DNA of 64,000 bases. It comes from Treponema primitia ZAS-1 (lineage in GTDB: Bacteria; Spirochaetota; Spirochaetia; Treponematales; Breznakiellaceae). This document shows, one piece after another, positions 51,450-60,202 of this stretch. The number at the start of each line of letters is the position of its first letter. Positions within the stretch are counted from its first letter, which is position 1. The position numbers and the translations under genes were made by a program. The stretch lies in assembly GCF_000297095.1 (NCBI RefSeq), contig NZ_AEEA01000170.1, positions 40,274 through 104,273 of the forward strand. The letters are read 5' to 3'. The notes under the pieces are model-generated. The model searched no databases. It had not been told where the DNA came from and saw only the letters and a list, made by a program, of their open reading frames with translations.

Positions 51450-52775
51450 CTATTCAAAATCCTTCCACCCGTTAACCATAGAGTTCTGGACATCCTGCTG
51501 GATCGTCTTATAGTCGGGATTTCGTACCAGGGATCGTACCAGACCGATCATCGGCAGGGCTTCACCTTCAATAATAGAGAAGGGAAGATAAATACTCTGG
51601 GCCGGGTATACCGGGGTAGTTGCGATGGGTAATACAATATCGTTGATCTGTTTCTTCTGCCACTGAATGCTGAAGTAGGGGTCTTGCCGGAAACTTTGCC
51701 GTGCGGGAAGCCCGGTGATACCCCCCTCAGTCCAGAGGGTAAGCTCATTCTCAAGCCACCACTTGATAAAGGTAAGACACGCTTCCGGATCCTTAGTCTG
51801 GGAGAAAGCTTCCAGGGCGTTTACCCAGGTATAATACCGGGGTGCACCGCTCGGGCCCGCCATGGGCGGAAGCACAGCGCAGTTACTATTAATCTCGGAA
51901 AAATCCTTCAGATCCATGGAACCACCCAAATACATAACCGCTTTTCCCGCCTGAAACAGCTTATCGGCGTCCAGGGTTTTGTAAGCGCCGATACCTTCGG
52001 GGATGTAGCCGTTAACATACAGGCGGTTAATAAACTGTAAGGTTTCAGTCACCTTGGGATTGAGATAATCAGGCTGGCCGTTCACATCGACGGCGCCTAC
52101 GCTATTCTGAAACAAAAAGGTAAACAGAGACTGGAAACCGGAGTAATCACCACCACCCGGGAAGACCAGGGGAGAAACATCCGAGGGCAGGGCCTGTTTC
52201 AGCTGGGTACAGACCCGCTCAAATTCAGCCCAAGTTTTTGGAAGCTCCGTAATACCTGCCTGCTTAAAATAATCGGTGCGGTACAAAATCTGGCGGCTGT
52301 CCAGATTCCACGGGAGCCCATAGCGCTTACCCTCATACATGAACAGATTGAAAATGTCTTCGGAGTAGTCGTTCAGGATGGGATTCCCTTCTTTCTTCCA
52401 TTGATCAACAATCGGGTCAAGGGGAAGCCCTTCGCCCATTTCGGCAAACTGAATGGACTGCATAAAAGCGCCGGTAGAAACATCGGGCGCCTTTTTTGAA
52501 GTTACCGCAGTGAGGAATACCTGATAAAAGTTATCCCAGGGGATGACCTGGGAAGTAACATGAATGTTATCGGTATTTTCCGCATTAAACCGGTTCACCA
52601 ATGCCTGCACCGCATCGGGATAGGTATCGGCGGGGCCCCACATCATATCCCAGAACACGATTTCCCGTTTCCCGCTCGAAGCAGAAGAACCACCACCGCT
52701 TTTATTACAAGCAGCAAAGGACACGACAAGCATCGCCGTTAATACAAACGGCAAAATCCATTTTACGCTTTTCAC
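51450..52775 (-). CDS. Sugar ABC transporter substrate-binding protein (CUT1 type)
   Basis: Exported solute-binding protein of 441 residues. The signal is KWILPFVLTAMLVVSFAACNKSGGG, a lipoprotein signal with Cys after FAA. Family 1 features include IVFWDMMWGP, IPWDNFYQVFLTAVTSKKAPDVS and a conserved sugar-binding C-lobe. Manno-oligosaccharide or mannobiose is the likely ligand from context (inference). It lies 70 bp after the sugar isomerase gene and is probably co-transcribed with it. Confidence 0.92.
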   Translation of the reverse strand: MKSVKWILPFVLTAMLVVSFAACNKSGGGSSASSGKREIVFWDMMWGPADTYPDAVQALVNRFNAENTDNIHVTSQVIPWDNFYQVFLTAVTSKKAPDVSTGAFMQSIQFAEMGEGLPLDPIVDQWKKEGNPILNDYSEDIFNLFMYEGKRYGLPWNLDSRQILYRTDYFKQAGITELPKTWAEFERVCTQLKQALPSDVSPLVFPGGGDYSGFQSLFTFLFQNSVGAVDVNGQPDYLNPKVTETLQFINRLYVNGYIPEGIGAYKTLDADKLFQAGKAVMYLGGSMDLKDFSEINSNCAVLPPMAGPSGAPRYYTWVNALEAFSQTKDPEACLTFIKWWLENELTLWTEGGITGLPARQSFRQDPYFSIQWQKKQINDIVLPIATTPVYPAQSIYLPFSIIEGEALPMIGLVRSLVRNPDYKTIQQDVQNSMVNGWKDFE

Positions 52776-52845
52776 AACACACCTCCTTAAATAAAAACCA
52801 AAATATATAGTAACGCCGCCAAGCGGCAGGGTACCCAGAACCGTA

Positions 52846-53595
52846 TTACCATCCCGCTTTTTTTATATTTTCTATGCTTATACGGGCGCTTTCCAGGGGA
52901 TCAATCAGACTGTTATCCTGTTCCACGATAATCCATTCCACACCAATACTATTGGCGGTTTTTACGATATTCCCGTTTTCCATTTTGCCCTCACCTATGG
53001 CGCAAAATACCGGAGGGGTCTTTGTCCTATCCAAATAGTCTTTAATGTGTATAAGAGGGGTACGACCCGCATATTTACGCAGATATGCCTCCGGATCGGC
53101 GCCGGCAAACCAGGTCCAGAAGGTATCAAGTTCCAGCTGCAGCCCATTATCCGCAGAAAGTATGGCATCAAGTATCGGCTGCCCATCCAGAGTTTGGTAT
53201 TCAAAATCGTGGTTATGATAACAAACCTTAAGCCCCGCTTTTTTAGCAGCCCCCACATAAGCGGGCAATTCCCTGAAAAGATCCCGGTAATTTTTTTCCG
53301 TACGCTGTTCCGGGAGGATATAGGGGATGGTCAGGGCGGGAATACCCGCTTCCGTTGCATAACCGATTTCCTGCTCCAGATTATTCCGCCAGCGATCCAG
53401 AGAGACATGGGAATTTATCGCATCCAAATGATTGGCGGACAATATTTTTTTGATCTCCGCCGCAGGTATATCCGCATAATCAAAAAATTCCACCCCATCA
53501 TAACCGTAGGAGGCCACTTTCTCCAGGGTAGAAATAAAACCATCACGGGTTTTAGACACTTCTCGGGCTGAATAAAGTTGATATCCCTTTTTCAT
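52846..53595 (-). CDS. Sugar phosphate isomerase/epimerase family protein
   Basis: TIM-barrel protein of 249 residues of the xylose isomerase-like superfamily. Candidate metal ligands are the Glu in GVEFFDYAD, the His in VCYHNHDFEY, the Glu-Asp in LQLELDTFWTW and the His in LIHIKDYL. ATG at 53595 follows AGGGG at seven bases and is preferred over an upstream in-frame TTG. It is the first gene of the importer operon. The reaction is unknown; acting on the imported sugar is likely. Confidence 0.85.
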   Translation of the reverse strand: MKKGYQLYSAREVSKTRDGFISTLEKVASYGYDGVEFFDYADIPAAEIKKILSANHLDAINSHVSLDRWRNNLEQEIGYATEAGIPALTIPYILPEQRTEKNYRDLFRELPAYVGAAKKAGLKVCYHNHDFEYQTLDGQPILDAILSADNGLQLELDTFWTWFAGADPEAYLRKYAGRTPLIHIKDYLDRTKTPPVFCAIGEGKMENGNIVKTANSIGVEWIIVEQDNSLIDPLESARISIENIKKAGW

Positions 53596-53624
53596 TATCA
53601 ATCCCCTTTATGTGTAATTATGGA

Positions 53625-53653
53625 ATAATACAAAGTGCTTTCAATCATGTCAA
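53625..53653 (-). promoter_or_regulatory. Promoter of isomerase-importer operon
   Basis: On the minus strand TTGACA (53648-53653), a 17-bp spacer and TATTAT (53625-53630) lie about 30 bp before the isomerase ATG. The A+T-rich 20-mer at 53705-53724, also found in the LacI promoter region, lies about 50 bp further upstream. Confidence 0.75.
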
Positions 53654-53704
53654 TGTTTTTAGTTATTCTGATTGCATAATTAGCAGGACAACACAAATAC
53701 TAAT

Positions 53705-53724
53705 TAATTTAATTAATTTAAGTA
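53705..53724. repeat. A+T-rich 20-mer shared with 48433-48452
   Basis: TAATTTAATTAATTTAAGTA is identical at both ends of the mannoside locus. It has a TTAATTAA palindromic core. This copy overlaps the last codons of mnmA. It may be an operator for the LacI-type regulator at 48553, although low-complexity A+T-rich sequence makes chance similarity possible. Confidence 0.45.
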
Positions 53725-54803
53725 GCTAATTTAATGGTCCCGCCGCCCACTACCACATCCCCGTCGTAGAGCACCACCGCCTGGCCCGCAGTGATGGCCC
53801 GCTGAGGTTCATCAAAGTCCACCCGCAGGGTATCCTCCCCGGTCTGTTCCGCCGTGGCCCACTGCTCCTTCTGGAGGTACCGGGTCTTAACGGTTACCCG
53901 TAACGGCTTCTCCAGCCGGGCATAGCTAATCAGGTTAAGCTCATTGGCGGTCAGTGATTTTGTGTAGAGCGACTCTTCGGGCCCCAGGGTAACCGTATTG
54001 TCCGCCACCGATTTGGCCTTAACGTACACCGGTTCGTTCAGCGCAATCCCCAGGCCCCGACGCTGACCAACGGTATACCGGATGATACCCCGGTGCTTAC
54101 CCAGGACCCGGCCCTCTTCGTCGACGATATTCCCCTCGGCCGAACGCTTCCCGGTATACCGTTCGATAAAGCCGCCGTAATCCCGGTCGGGTACAAAGCA
54201 GATATCCTGGCTATCGTGTTTCTTCGCGTTCACAAAACCCTGGGCTTCGGCTATTTCCCGGACCCGGGGCTTGGTCAGCTCCCCCAGGGGAAACTGGGTA
54301 TGGGCCAGCTGATCCTGGGTCATGGCGTAGAGGACATAGCTCTGATCTTTTTTAGTATCCAGGGCCCGCTTCAGGAGGAACCTGCCATCGGCGCCGTCCC
54401 GTTCTATCCGGGCGTAATGGCCGGTAACGATGGTATCAAAATCCAGCTGTCGTGTCCGTTCAAGGAGCCGGGAAAATTTGATGAACCGGTTGCAGTCTAT
54501 ACAGGGATTGGGGGTAGCCCCCTGTTCGTAGGTTTTGATAAACCGGTTTATCACCCTATCCCGGAACTCTTCGGTAAAGTTCAATACGTAATGGGGCATA
54601 TCCATGCGGTAGGCCACCGCCCGGGCATCGTTTACATCATCCAGGGAACAACAAGAATTATTCTTAGGCTTTCCAACAGCATCGTTCACAAAAAGCTTTA
54701 GGGTTATGCCGATGCACTCATACCCCCCATCTTTCATAAGCCAGGCCGCGACGGAGCTGTCCACCCCGCCGGACATGGCTATGACCGCCTTTCCACGAAC
54801 CAT
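53718..54803 (-). CDS. mnmA: tRNA-specific 2-thiouridylase
   Basis: Enzyme of 361 residues, the normal length, that thiolates U34 of Lys, Glu and Gln tRNAs. The PP-loop motif is AMSGGVDSSVAAWLMK. The catalytic cysteines lie in GATPNPCIDCNRFIKF and SQDICFVPD, with RYTVGQRRGLGIA also typical. ATG at 54803 is chosen because the sequence MVRGKAVIAMSGG begins there; a longer in-frame start would run through the upstream HD gene. Confidence 0.95.
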   Translation of the reverse strand: MVRGKAVIAMSGGVDSSVAAWLMKDGGYECIGITLKLFVNDAVGKPKNNSCCSLDDVNDARAVAYRMDMPHYVLNFTEEFRDRVINRFIKTYEQGATPNPCIDCNRFIKFSRLLERTRQLDFDTIVTGHYARIERDGADGRFLLKRALDTKKDQSYVLYAMTQDQLAHTQFPLGELTKPRVREIAEAQGFVNAKKHDSQDICFVPDRDYGGFIERYTGKRSAEGNIVDEEGRVLGKHRGIIRYTVGQRRGLGIALNEPVYVKAKSVADNTVTLGPEESLYTKSLTANELNLISYARLEKPLRVTVKTRYLQKEQWATAEQTGEDTLRVDFDEPQRAITAGQAVVLYDGDVVVGGGTIKLAT

Positions 54804-54813
54804 GGGGTTCGAA

Positions 54814-55392
54814 TCATCCCTGGGAAACAACGTCTTCGCAGGAACGCATGGCCAGGATAGTTTTTTCGATAAGCTTGTCCAGCTCCCAGCCCAGCATGGC
54901 GGCCCCCTTCTCGATAACCGGCCGGGAGCAGCCCGCCGCAAAGGCCGGGGTCTTATACTTCTTCTTAACCGATTTTACTTCCATATCCTGCACGCTCTTG
55001 GAGGGCCGTATGATAGCCACCGCCCAGATAAGCCCCGTAAGCTCATCCGCTGCGTAAAGTACTTTCTCCATCTCATGCTCGGGCTTTACGTCCACGGTCA
55101 GCTCATAGCCGTGGCTGCATACCCCGTGGATAATATCCTCCCCAACCCCGCCCTTCCGCAGCAGTTCAGGAGCCTTAATACAGTGCTCATTGGGGAATTC
55201 CTCAAAATCGATATCGTGGAGCAGCCCCACGATACCCCAAAAGTCCTCTTCCGCTCCGTAACCCAGATCCCGGGCGTACCAGCGCATTACCCCTTCCACG
55301 GTAAGGGCATGCTGGATGTGAAAGGGGTCCTTATTATAGGTCTTAAACAGTTCCCAGGCTTGGTCCCGGGTTATGATATTAGTTTCAGCCAT
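54814..55392 (-). CDS. HD-domain hydrolase
   Basis: Protein of 192 residues with HD-type metal ligands: IQHALTVEG, GLLHDIDFEEF (the HD pair) and CSHGYEL, then a conserved Asp in LYAADELTGLI. This is the small stand-alone HDIG-like hydrolase family found in many anaerobes, with no established substrate. It lies 10 bp upstream of mnmA on the same strand and is probably co-transcribed. Confidence 0.88.
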   Translation of the reverse strand: MAETNIITRDQAWELFKTYNKDPFHIQHALTVEGVMRWYARDLGYGAEEDFWGIVGLLHDIDFEEFPNEHCIKAPELLRKGGVGEDIIHGVCSHGYELTVDVKPEHEMEKVLYAADELTGLIWAVAIIRPSKSVQDMEVKSVKKKYKTPAFAAGCSRPVIEKGAAMLGWELDKLIEKTILAMRSCEDVVSQG

Positions 55393-55415
55393 TTGGATAG
55401 TCTAATAAAAAAGAA

Positions 55416-55550
55416 CAGAAAAGAATATGCCCTTTTAACGTTGTCTGGGGTCCTGTCGGCTGGAAAAAAACATGAGCCTCCCCAGAGGGTCCCCTCATGT
55501 TTTTTTCCACCGCCACCCCCGATAAATTTATTGGGGCATATTCTTTTCTG
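55416..55550. repeat. Nested long palindrome
   Basis: Outer arms of 17 bp are perfect: CAGAAAAGAATATGCCC (55416-55432) against its complement at 55534-55550. Inner arms of 16 bp are also perfect: TGGAAAAAAACATGAG (55461-55476) with its complement at 55494-55509. GGGGT/ACCCC can pair between them. The whole 135 bp can fold as a single long stem-loop, much larger than an ordinary terminator. Confidence 0.8.
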
Positions 55551-55612
55551 CCGGTTCGGCAGGCAAAACAATGGTTAAAAAAATATGGGTTGAATGGAAA
55601 TGGAAAAAAAGA

Positions 55613-55644
55613 GGACGGCAGGGGGAGGAGTACCCCTGCCGTCC
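55613..55644. terminator. GC-rich hairpin followed by T-run on plus strand
   Basis: GGACGGCAGGGG (55613-55624) pairs perfectly with CCCCTGCCGTCC (55633-55644), with an eight-base loop. A T7 run follows some eight to twelve bases later on the plus strand, and an A7 run precedes the left arm, giving a T-run on the minus strand as well. No gene reads into it on the plus strand nearby. Confidence 0.55.
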
Positions 55645-55752
55645 ATTCACCCCTTTTTTTAAATACCGGATCGGGAAGACGCGGGACCCGGTCCGGGTGG
55701 GTTTTTGTAATAATATATTCATATCTTATAAAACATATGAATATACTAGGAA

Positions 55753-55819
55753 TATAGCCAAAATAAAAACGCGTGTCAAGCGTTTTTATAATATTTTTAA
55801 AAATATTTTTTTGGCTATA
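55753..55819 (-). terminator. metA terminator with nested outer stem
   Basis: Inner stem AAAAACGC/GCGTTTTT (55765-55772 with 55780-55787) precedes a T-rich run on the minus strand. An outer perfect 11-bp stem, TATAGCCAAAA (55753-55763) with TTTTGGCTATA (55809-55819), encloses it and overlaps the metA stop codon. Confidence 0.75.
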
Positions 55820-56732
55820 ATTCCGCCAAATTGAAGGGGGTTTCCTGGTAGACGTAGTTAAGCCAGTTATTGAAAAAGAGGTGGGCGTGGGCCCGCCAGC
55901 GGACCACCGGCTCCTTGGAAGGGTCATCCCCGGGGTAGTAGTTTTTTGGAACATTAATGGAAAGGCCTTTTCCGATATCCCGGCGATACTCCTTATCCAG
56001 GGTCAGGGGGTCATACTCCAGATGGCCCGTAACGTAGATTTCCCGGCCTTCCCGGGCGGTAACGATAAAGGCCCCCACTTCGTCGGTTTCCGACTCAATG
56101 GTTAGCTCCGGTATGGCGGCAATGGCCTTACGGTCGCTTTCGGTGTGCCGGGACTGGGGGGCCAGGAATTCGTCGTCAAAGCCCCGGAATAGGGTGGTAT
56201 GCCGCTCGTTCACCCCGTGGGGGAATACGCCGAAAAGCTTCCGGGATAAAACCAGCTTGGGAACCCCATAACGGTGGTACAGTCCTGCCTGGGCGCCCCA
56301 GCAGATGTGCAGGGTGGACCAGACATTCCTCGAAGAATAGTCCAATACCGCCGCCAGCTCGCTCCAATAATCCACTTCCTCAAAGGGCAGGGTTTCCACC
56401 GGAGCGCCGGTGATGATCAGTCCGTCAAAACGGATATTCTGCCGAATAATATCTTCTGAACTGACATAAAACCGTTCCAGATGCCCCGGGGGAGCGTTCC
56501 GGGATTCGTGACTCCCCATGCGGAGGAAGCTGATATCCACTTGGAGGGGGCTATTGCCCAAAAGCCTGAGAAGCTGTATCTCCGTATCCACCGTGGTAGG
56601 CATAAGGTTAACAATCCCCACTTTAAGGGGACGTATATCCTGATGTTCCGCCCTGTCGTCGGTTATAACAAATACATTTTCTTCCCGCAGGGCATCGTGG
56701 GCGGGCAAGGTTCTCGGAATCTTAATCGGCAT
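55815..56732 (-). CDS. metA: Homoserine O-acyltransferase, predicted acetyl-specific
   Basis: Enzyme of 305 residues in methionine synthesis, MetA/HTS family. The catalytic Cys144 lies in LHICWGAQAGLYHRYG, and the His and Glu of the triad lie in VTGHLEYDPLTLDKEY. Acyl specificity in this family depends on one residue: Glu at the B. cereus position 111 gives acetyl-CoA use, Gly as in E. coli gives succinyl-CoA use. Here the aligned residue in ITGAPVETLPFEEVDYW is Glu113, so acetylation is predicted despite the metA name. Confidence 0.94.
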   Translation of the reverse strand: MPIKIPRTLPAHDALREENVFVITDDRAEHQDIRPLKVGIVNLMPTTVDTEIQLLRLLGNSPLQVDISFLRMGSHESRNAPPGHLERFYVSSEDIIRQNIRFDGLIITGAPVETLPFEEVDYWSELAAVLDYSSRNVWSTLHICWGAQAGLYHRYGVPKLVLSRKLFGVFPHGVNERHTTLFRGFDDEFLAPQSRHTESDRKAIAAIPELTIESETDEVGAFIVTAREGREIYVTGHLEYDPLTLDKEYRRDIGKGLSINVPKNYYPGDDPSKEPVVRWRAHAHLFFNNWLNYVYQETPFNLAEL

Positions 56733-56740
56733 TGTACACC

Positions 56741-57244
56741 CTAGAGTCCTGCGTCCAAGGGGATCCGGGGAACTCCGGAAACTCCCAGGTAACGGCTGAT
56801 GGTCTCAACCAAAATATCATGATCCTGCAGATGGGGCAGCCCGGAAACCAAGGCTACAGCAACAATACCCGTTCCCTTTACCACAATAGGGAAGCCGCCG
56901 CCGCACAGGACATATTCTGCCGGAGACAGCCCCTGGTATGCCAGGCCCTCATCCTTCTTCTGCCACCGCAGGGTCGTGAGGAGGCTGCTGTTTTCCTTAT
57001 CCCTTACCAGATTGAATTTTCGGGTCAAATAAAAATTATTATTCAGATTGGTTCCTTCGGGGATGTACTGAAAAGCAATCAGCCCATTGATCAAACGGAT
57101 ACTGGTGGCAAGCACATACTTTTTGTCAAAAATCTCGCTTACAATCACATTCCCCAGGTCCCAGACATCCTTCCGGGAAAAATGGAGAAATTGAAGCAGC
57201 GCTTCCTGTTTCTCTGCAATATCGATGGCAGTATCAAAATCCAT
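56741..57244 (-). CDS. UPF0303/DUF336-type haem-degrading-domain protein
   Basis: Protein of 167 residues. QYIPEGTNLNNNFYLTRKFNLV and LSPAEYVLCGGGFPIVVKGTGIVAVALVSGLPHLQDHDILVE match the UPF0303/GlcG-HbpS-like fold. The function is not established; relatives bind haem or cobalamin-like ligands. ATG at 57244 is preceded by AAAGGAG, though with a long 12-base spacer; a further in-frame ATG at 57319 has no site. It ends 8 bp before metA and is likely in its operon. Confidence 0.85.
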   Translation of the reverse strand: MDFDTAIDIAEKQEALLQFLHFSRKDVWDLGNVIVSEIFDKKYVLATSIRLINGLIAFQYIPEGTNLNNNFYLTRKFNLVRDKENSSLLTTLRWQKKDEGLAYQGLSPAEYVLCGGGFPIVVKGTGIVAVALVSGLPHLQDHDILVETISRYLGVSGVPRIPLDAGL

Positions 57245-57336
57245 ACCTATGATTAACTCCTTTCTATTTACATATTCTTTTATATATCTTTTATATACCC
57301 TTGCAAAGGCCCCAATCATTCGCAGTATAATGTTAT

Positions 57337-60201
57337 ATGCACTATTTTAAAAGACTTGCCCTATCCCTTGTACTGATACCGATAATCTTCTCCTGTGCTA
57401 CGGTGGGAAAACCCGCGGTCAGCTACGGGGGCCTGGGCGCTCCCACGGATCCCATACCTTTTACTGCGGAGGCCCGAACCGGTGTACTCCCCAGCGGGTT
57501 GAAGTACTATATCCTGGAAAACGGTATGCCCGAAGGCCGTGCCTACCTGACCCTGGCGGTCAACGCCGGTTCGGTTTTGGAAAAAGACGATGAACGGGGG
57601 TTGGCCCATTTTGTGGAGCACATGGCTTTTGACGGCACCGAGCGTTTCCCCAAGTCCGATCTGATAGAGTACCTCCGTTCCCTGGGCATGCGCTGGGGGC
57701 CGGAGGTAAATGCCTATACGAGCTTCGACCAGACGGTCTACGGCATTGAAGTTCCGGTAGAATTTGACGGGGAAGGCCGCAAGGGTATCCCCGATAAGGC
57801 CCTGGCAGTTATTGACGACTGGACCCGGGCCATCAGCTTTACCCCGGCGGACGTGGACAGCGAGCGGCCTGTTATATTGGAAGAGCACCGAACCCGCCGC
57901 GGCGCCGGAGAGCGGCTTTCACAGAGATTGGTCCCCATAATCTACCGGGGCGCCCCCTACGCAGAACGGCTCCCCATAGGGCTCCCGGAAATTATCGAAA
58001 CCGCCCCGGCGGAACGACTGGTAAATTTTTACCGTACCTGGTACCGGGCGGATAACATGGCCCTGGTCTTTGTGGGCGATTTTGACGGCCCCAAGCTTGA
58101 GGCGGATCTTGCCGCCCATTTTTCCATCAGCGCCCCCACGGGCGTCCTGGAAAGGCCCGTCTATGATCTTCCGGAGCCAAAGAAAGGCAACTTTGCTGTG
58201 GAACTGTTTACCGACCCGGAACTGACCCACACCCGGATCGACCTGTTTTATAAACTGCCGTCGGATAAATCCGCGGAGGATCTGGCTTCCTTCCGGCGGG
58301 GGATAATCGACCTTCTCATTGACCGGATGCTGGAAGTCCGCTTTGCGGAGGCAAGCTATAACCCGGATACTCCCTTTACCGCCGCTGGCGCCGGGCTGAA
58401 CCATGTCGCAAGGAGTTCCCGGTATTACCTGATGATAGGCATCGCCAAAACCGGCAGCGTTGAGGCAACACTAAACAGGCTGCTTCTGGAGAAAGAGAAA
58501 ATGGCCCGGTACGGCTTCACCGCTGCAGAAATTGACCAAACCAAACGTTCCATCCTGGCGGATATTGAACGCCAGGTCTCCGAAAAGGACCGGCAGCATT
58601 CATCGGGCTACTTAGACAGTTTTGTCTCCCATTTTATCAGCGGTTCCTCCGTTACCAGTATCGAATGGGACCAGAAAGCATTCTCCGCATTACTTCCCGG
58701 CATTAGCGCCGAAGAAATCGCCGCTGCCGCTAAGGACTACTTTGCCTATAAGGATCTTACCGTATTCATCAGCGCCCCGGAGGCCGAAGCGGCAAGCCTC
58801 CCTACTCCGGCCCGCATCCGTACCTTGGTACGGCAGAGCGCCCGCATCCGCATCCCCCGCCCGGTAAACGAAGAGCTGGACGACAAACTTTTGGATACCC
58901 CGCCCACACCCGGGAGCATCAACACAGAAAGCACGGATACTGCGAGCGGAACCACCCGGTGGGAACTCAGCAACGGCGCTACGGTCATCCTTAAGGAAAC
59001 GAAGAACAAGAACAACGAGATTGTCCTCTATGCTATGGCTAAAGGCGGCATCACCGCCGTACCCGAGGAGCAGATCGTTTCTGCGGATCTTGCCGCAGAA
59101 ATGCTGAGTGCCTCCGGCATAGGCCCCTATTCCCGGCCGGATCTGATAAAGAAGCTTGCAGAAAAACAGGTTTCCATAAACTTTTCCCTCTCGGGCTTCA
59201 TGCGGAATGTCCAGGGCTCCTCCACCCGGGGGGATCTGAAAACCCTGTTTGAACTCCTCTATCTCACCTTTACCCAGCCCCGGATAGACCAGGATGCGGT
59301 GACATCGATACTCGACGAGTATCGTACCGATCTTGCCCAGCGTGATCAAAACCCCGAGGCTGTCTTCTTTGACGAAAGAACCCGGACTATTTTTAGCGAC
59401 AACCCCTGGTACCGGCCCATGGTCCTTGCGGATCTGGAAAGGGTAAACGTCGCCGATGCCTTAGCAATTATCCGAAAATCTCTCAATCCTGCGGACTATA
59501 CGTTTGTATTCACCGGCAACCTGGATATGAACGAACTACGCTCATATACGGAAACCTACCTAGCCTCTATACCCAGGGGTGAAACATGGAACACCTGGGC
59601 GGATATAAAGATCACCAGGCCGGGGAAACTCGAAAAGGCTATCTACAAGGGGCAGGAAGAAAAGAGCCAGGTTATTATGGACTGGATAGTACCCCAGGAA
59701 TATTCCGAATCCGGAGAAGCCACCGCAGTGGTGCTCGGCGAGTACCTTGAGAACAGGCTCATGGAAATAACCCGTAAACAGATGGGAGGAACCTACTCCC
59801 TTTCCGCGGGGGTATCCCAATCAATCCTCCCCCCCGGCGGAGAACTCAATATGTACGTCTACTTCCCCTGCGATCCAAACCGGGTAAAGGAACTCAGTTC
59901 CGCAATACTGGAGGAGCTGGATCTGATCGCCAAGGGAACCATTAACCAGGACGCATTTAGTAAATCCGTGGCAGCCTTAAAAAAATCCTTCGAGACCTCT
60001 ATCCAGGAAAACAGCTATATCAGCCGGAACTACGCCAATTTTTCGGTAATCTACGATCGTCCCCTGTCCCGGCTGGAAAAACGCCCTGAACTCTACGAAG
60101 CCGTCACGGCCCGCGATATCCAGCAAGCCGTAGAAAAACTATTACCCCGGGGTCCCGTTACGGTGATCCTCTATCCTGAAAATACAAAGGAAGTAAAGTA
60201 A
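57337..60201 (+). CDS. M16-family zinc metalloprotease, lipoprotein
   Basis: Protein of 954 residues with a lipoprotein signal (LALSLVLIPIIFSCATVG). The first M16 domain has the inverted zinc motif HFVEH in GLAHFVEHMAFDGTE, and the further Glu in RPVILEEHRTRRGAGERLSQR, so it should be catalytic. The second half (from about residue 520, RWELSNGATVILKETKNKNNEI) is an inactive M16 domain, giving the full pitrilysin/PqqL-like four-lobed architecture. It probably degrades peptides in the periplasm. Confidence 0.93.
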   Translation: MHYFKRLALSLVLIPIIFSCATVGKPAVSYGGLGAPTDPIPFTAEARTGVLPSGLKYYILENGMPEGRAYLTLAVNAGSVLEKDDERGLAHFVEHMAFDGTERFPKSDLIEYLRSLGMRWGPEVNAYTSFDQTVYGIEVPVEFDGEGRKGIPDKALAVIDDWTRAISFTPADVDSERPVILEEHRTRRGAGERLSQRLVPIIYRGAPYAERLPIGLPEIIETAPAERLVNFYRTWYRADNMALVFVGDFDGPKLEADLAAHFSISAPTGVLERPVYDLPEPKKGNFAVELFTDPELTHTRIDLFYKLPSDKSAEDLASFRRGIIDLLIDRMLEVRFAEASYNPDTPFTAAGAGLNHVARSSRYYLMIGIAKTGSVEATLNRLLLEKEKMARYGFTAAEIDQTKRSILADIERQVSEKDRQHSSGYLDSFVSHFISGSSVTSIEWDQKAFSALLPGISAEEIAAAAKDYFAYKDLTVFISAPEAEAASLPTPARIRTLVRQSARIRIPRPVNEELDDKLLDTPPTPGSINTESTDTASGTTRWELSNGATVILKETKNKNNEIVLYAMAKGGITAVPEEQIVSADLAAEMLSASGIGPYSRPDLIKKLAEKQVSINFSLSGFMRNVQGSSTRGDLKTLFELLYLTFTQPRIDQDAVTSILDEYRTDLAQRDQNPEAVFFDERTRTIFSDNPWYRPMVLADLERVNVADALAIIRKSLNPADYTFVFTGNLDMNELRSYTETYLASIPRGETWNTWADIKITRPGKLEKAIYKGQEEKSQVIMDWIVPQEYSESGEATAVVLGEYLENRLMEITRKQMGGTYSLSAGVSQSILPPGGELNMYVYFPCDPNRVKELSSAILEELDLIAKGTINQDAFSKSVAALKKSFETSIQENSYISRNYANFSVIYDRPLSRLEKRPELYEAVTARDIQQAVEKLLPRGPVTVILYPENTKEVK

Positions 60202-60202
60202 G

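Larger units (their letters stand above)
55393..55814. other. Structure-rich intergenic region
   Basis: No convincing gene. It contains several independent inverted repeats: a nested long palindrome (55416-55550), a small hairpin CTGCCG-GTT-CGGCAG (55548-55562), a GC-rich hairpin (55613-55644), and the metA terminator complex (55753-55819). Possible roles are terminators, an unprocessed small RNA or a palindromic mobile element remnant. Confidence 0.7.

Noticed and set aside
48433..53724. Exact 20-mer pair as recombination or attachment sites of a mobile island
   Set aside because: The mannoside locus extends beyond 48433 to the left, there is no integrase, and the sequence is low-complexity A+T-rich DNA next to promoters, so an operator is more plausible.
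55371..55954. Several overlapping ORFs on both strands between the HD gene and metA
   Set aside because: They arise from the palindromic DNA, are low in complexity, lack ribosome-binding sites and encode near mirror-image peptides of each other.
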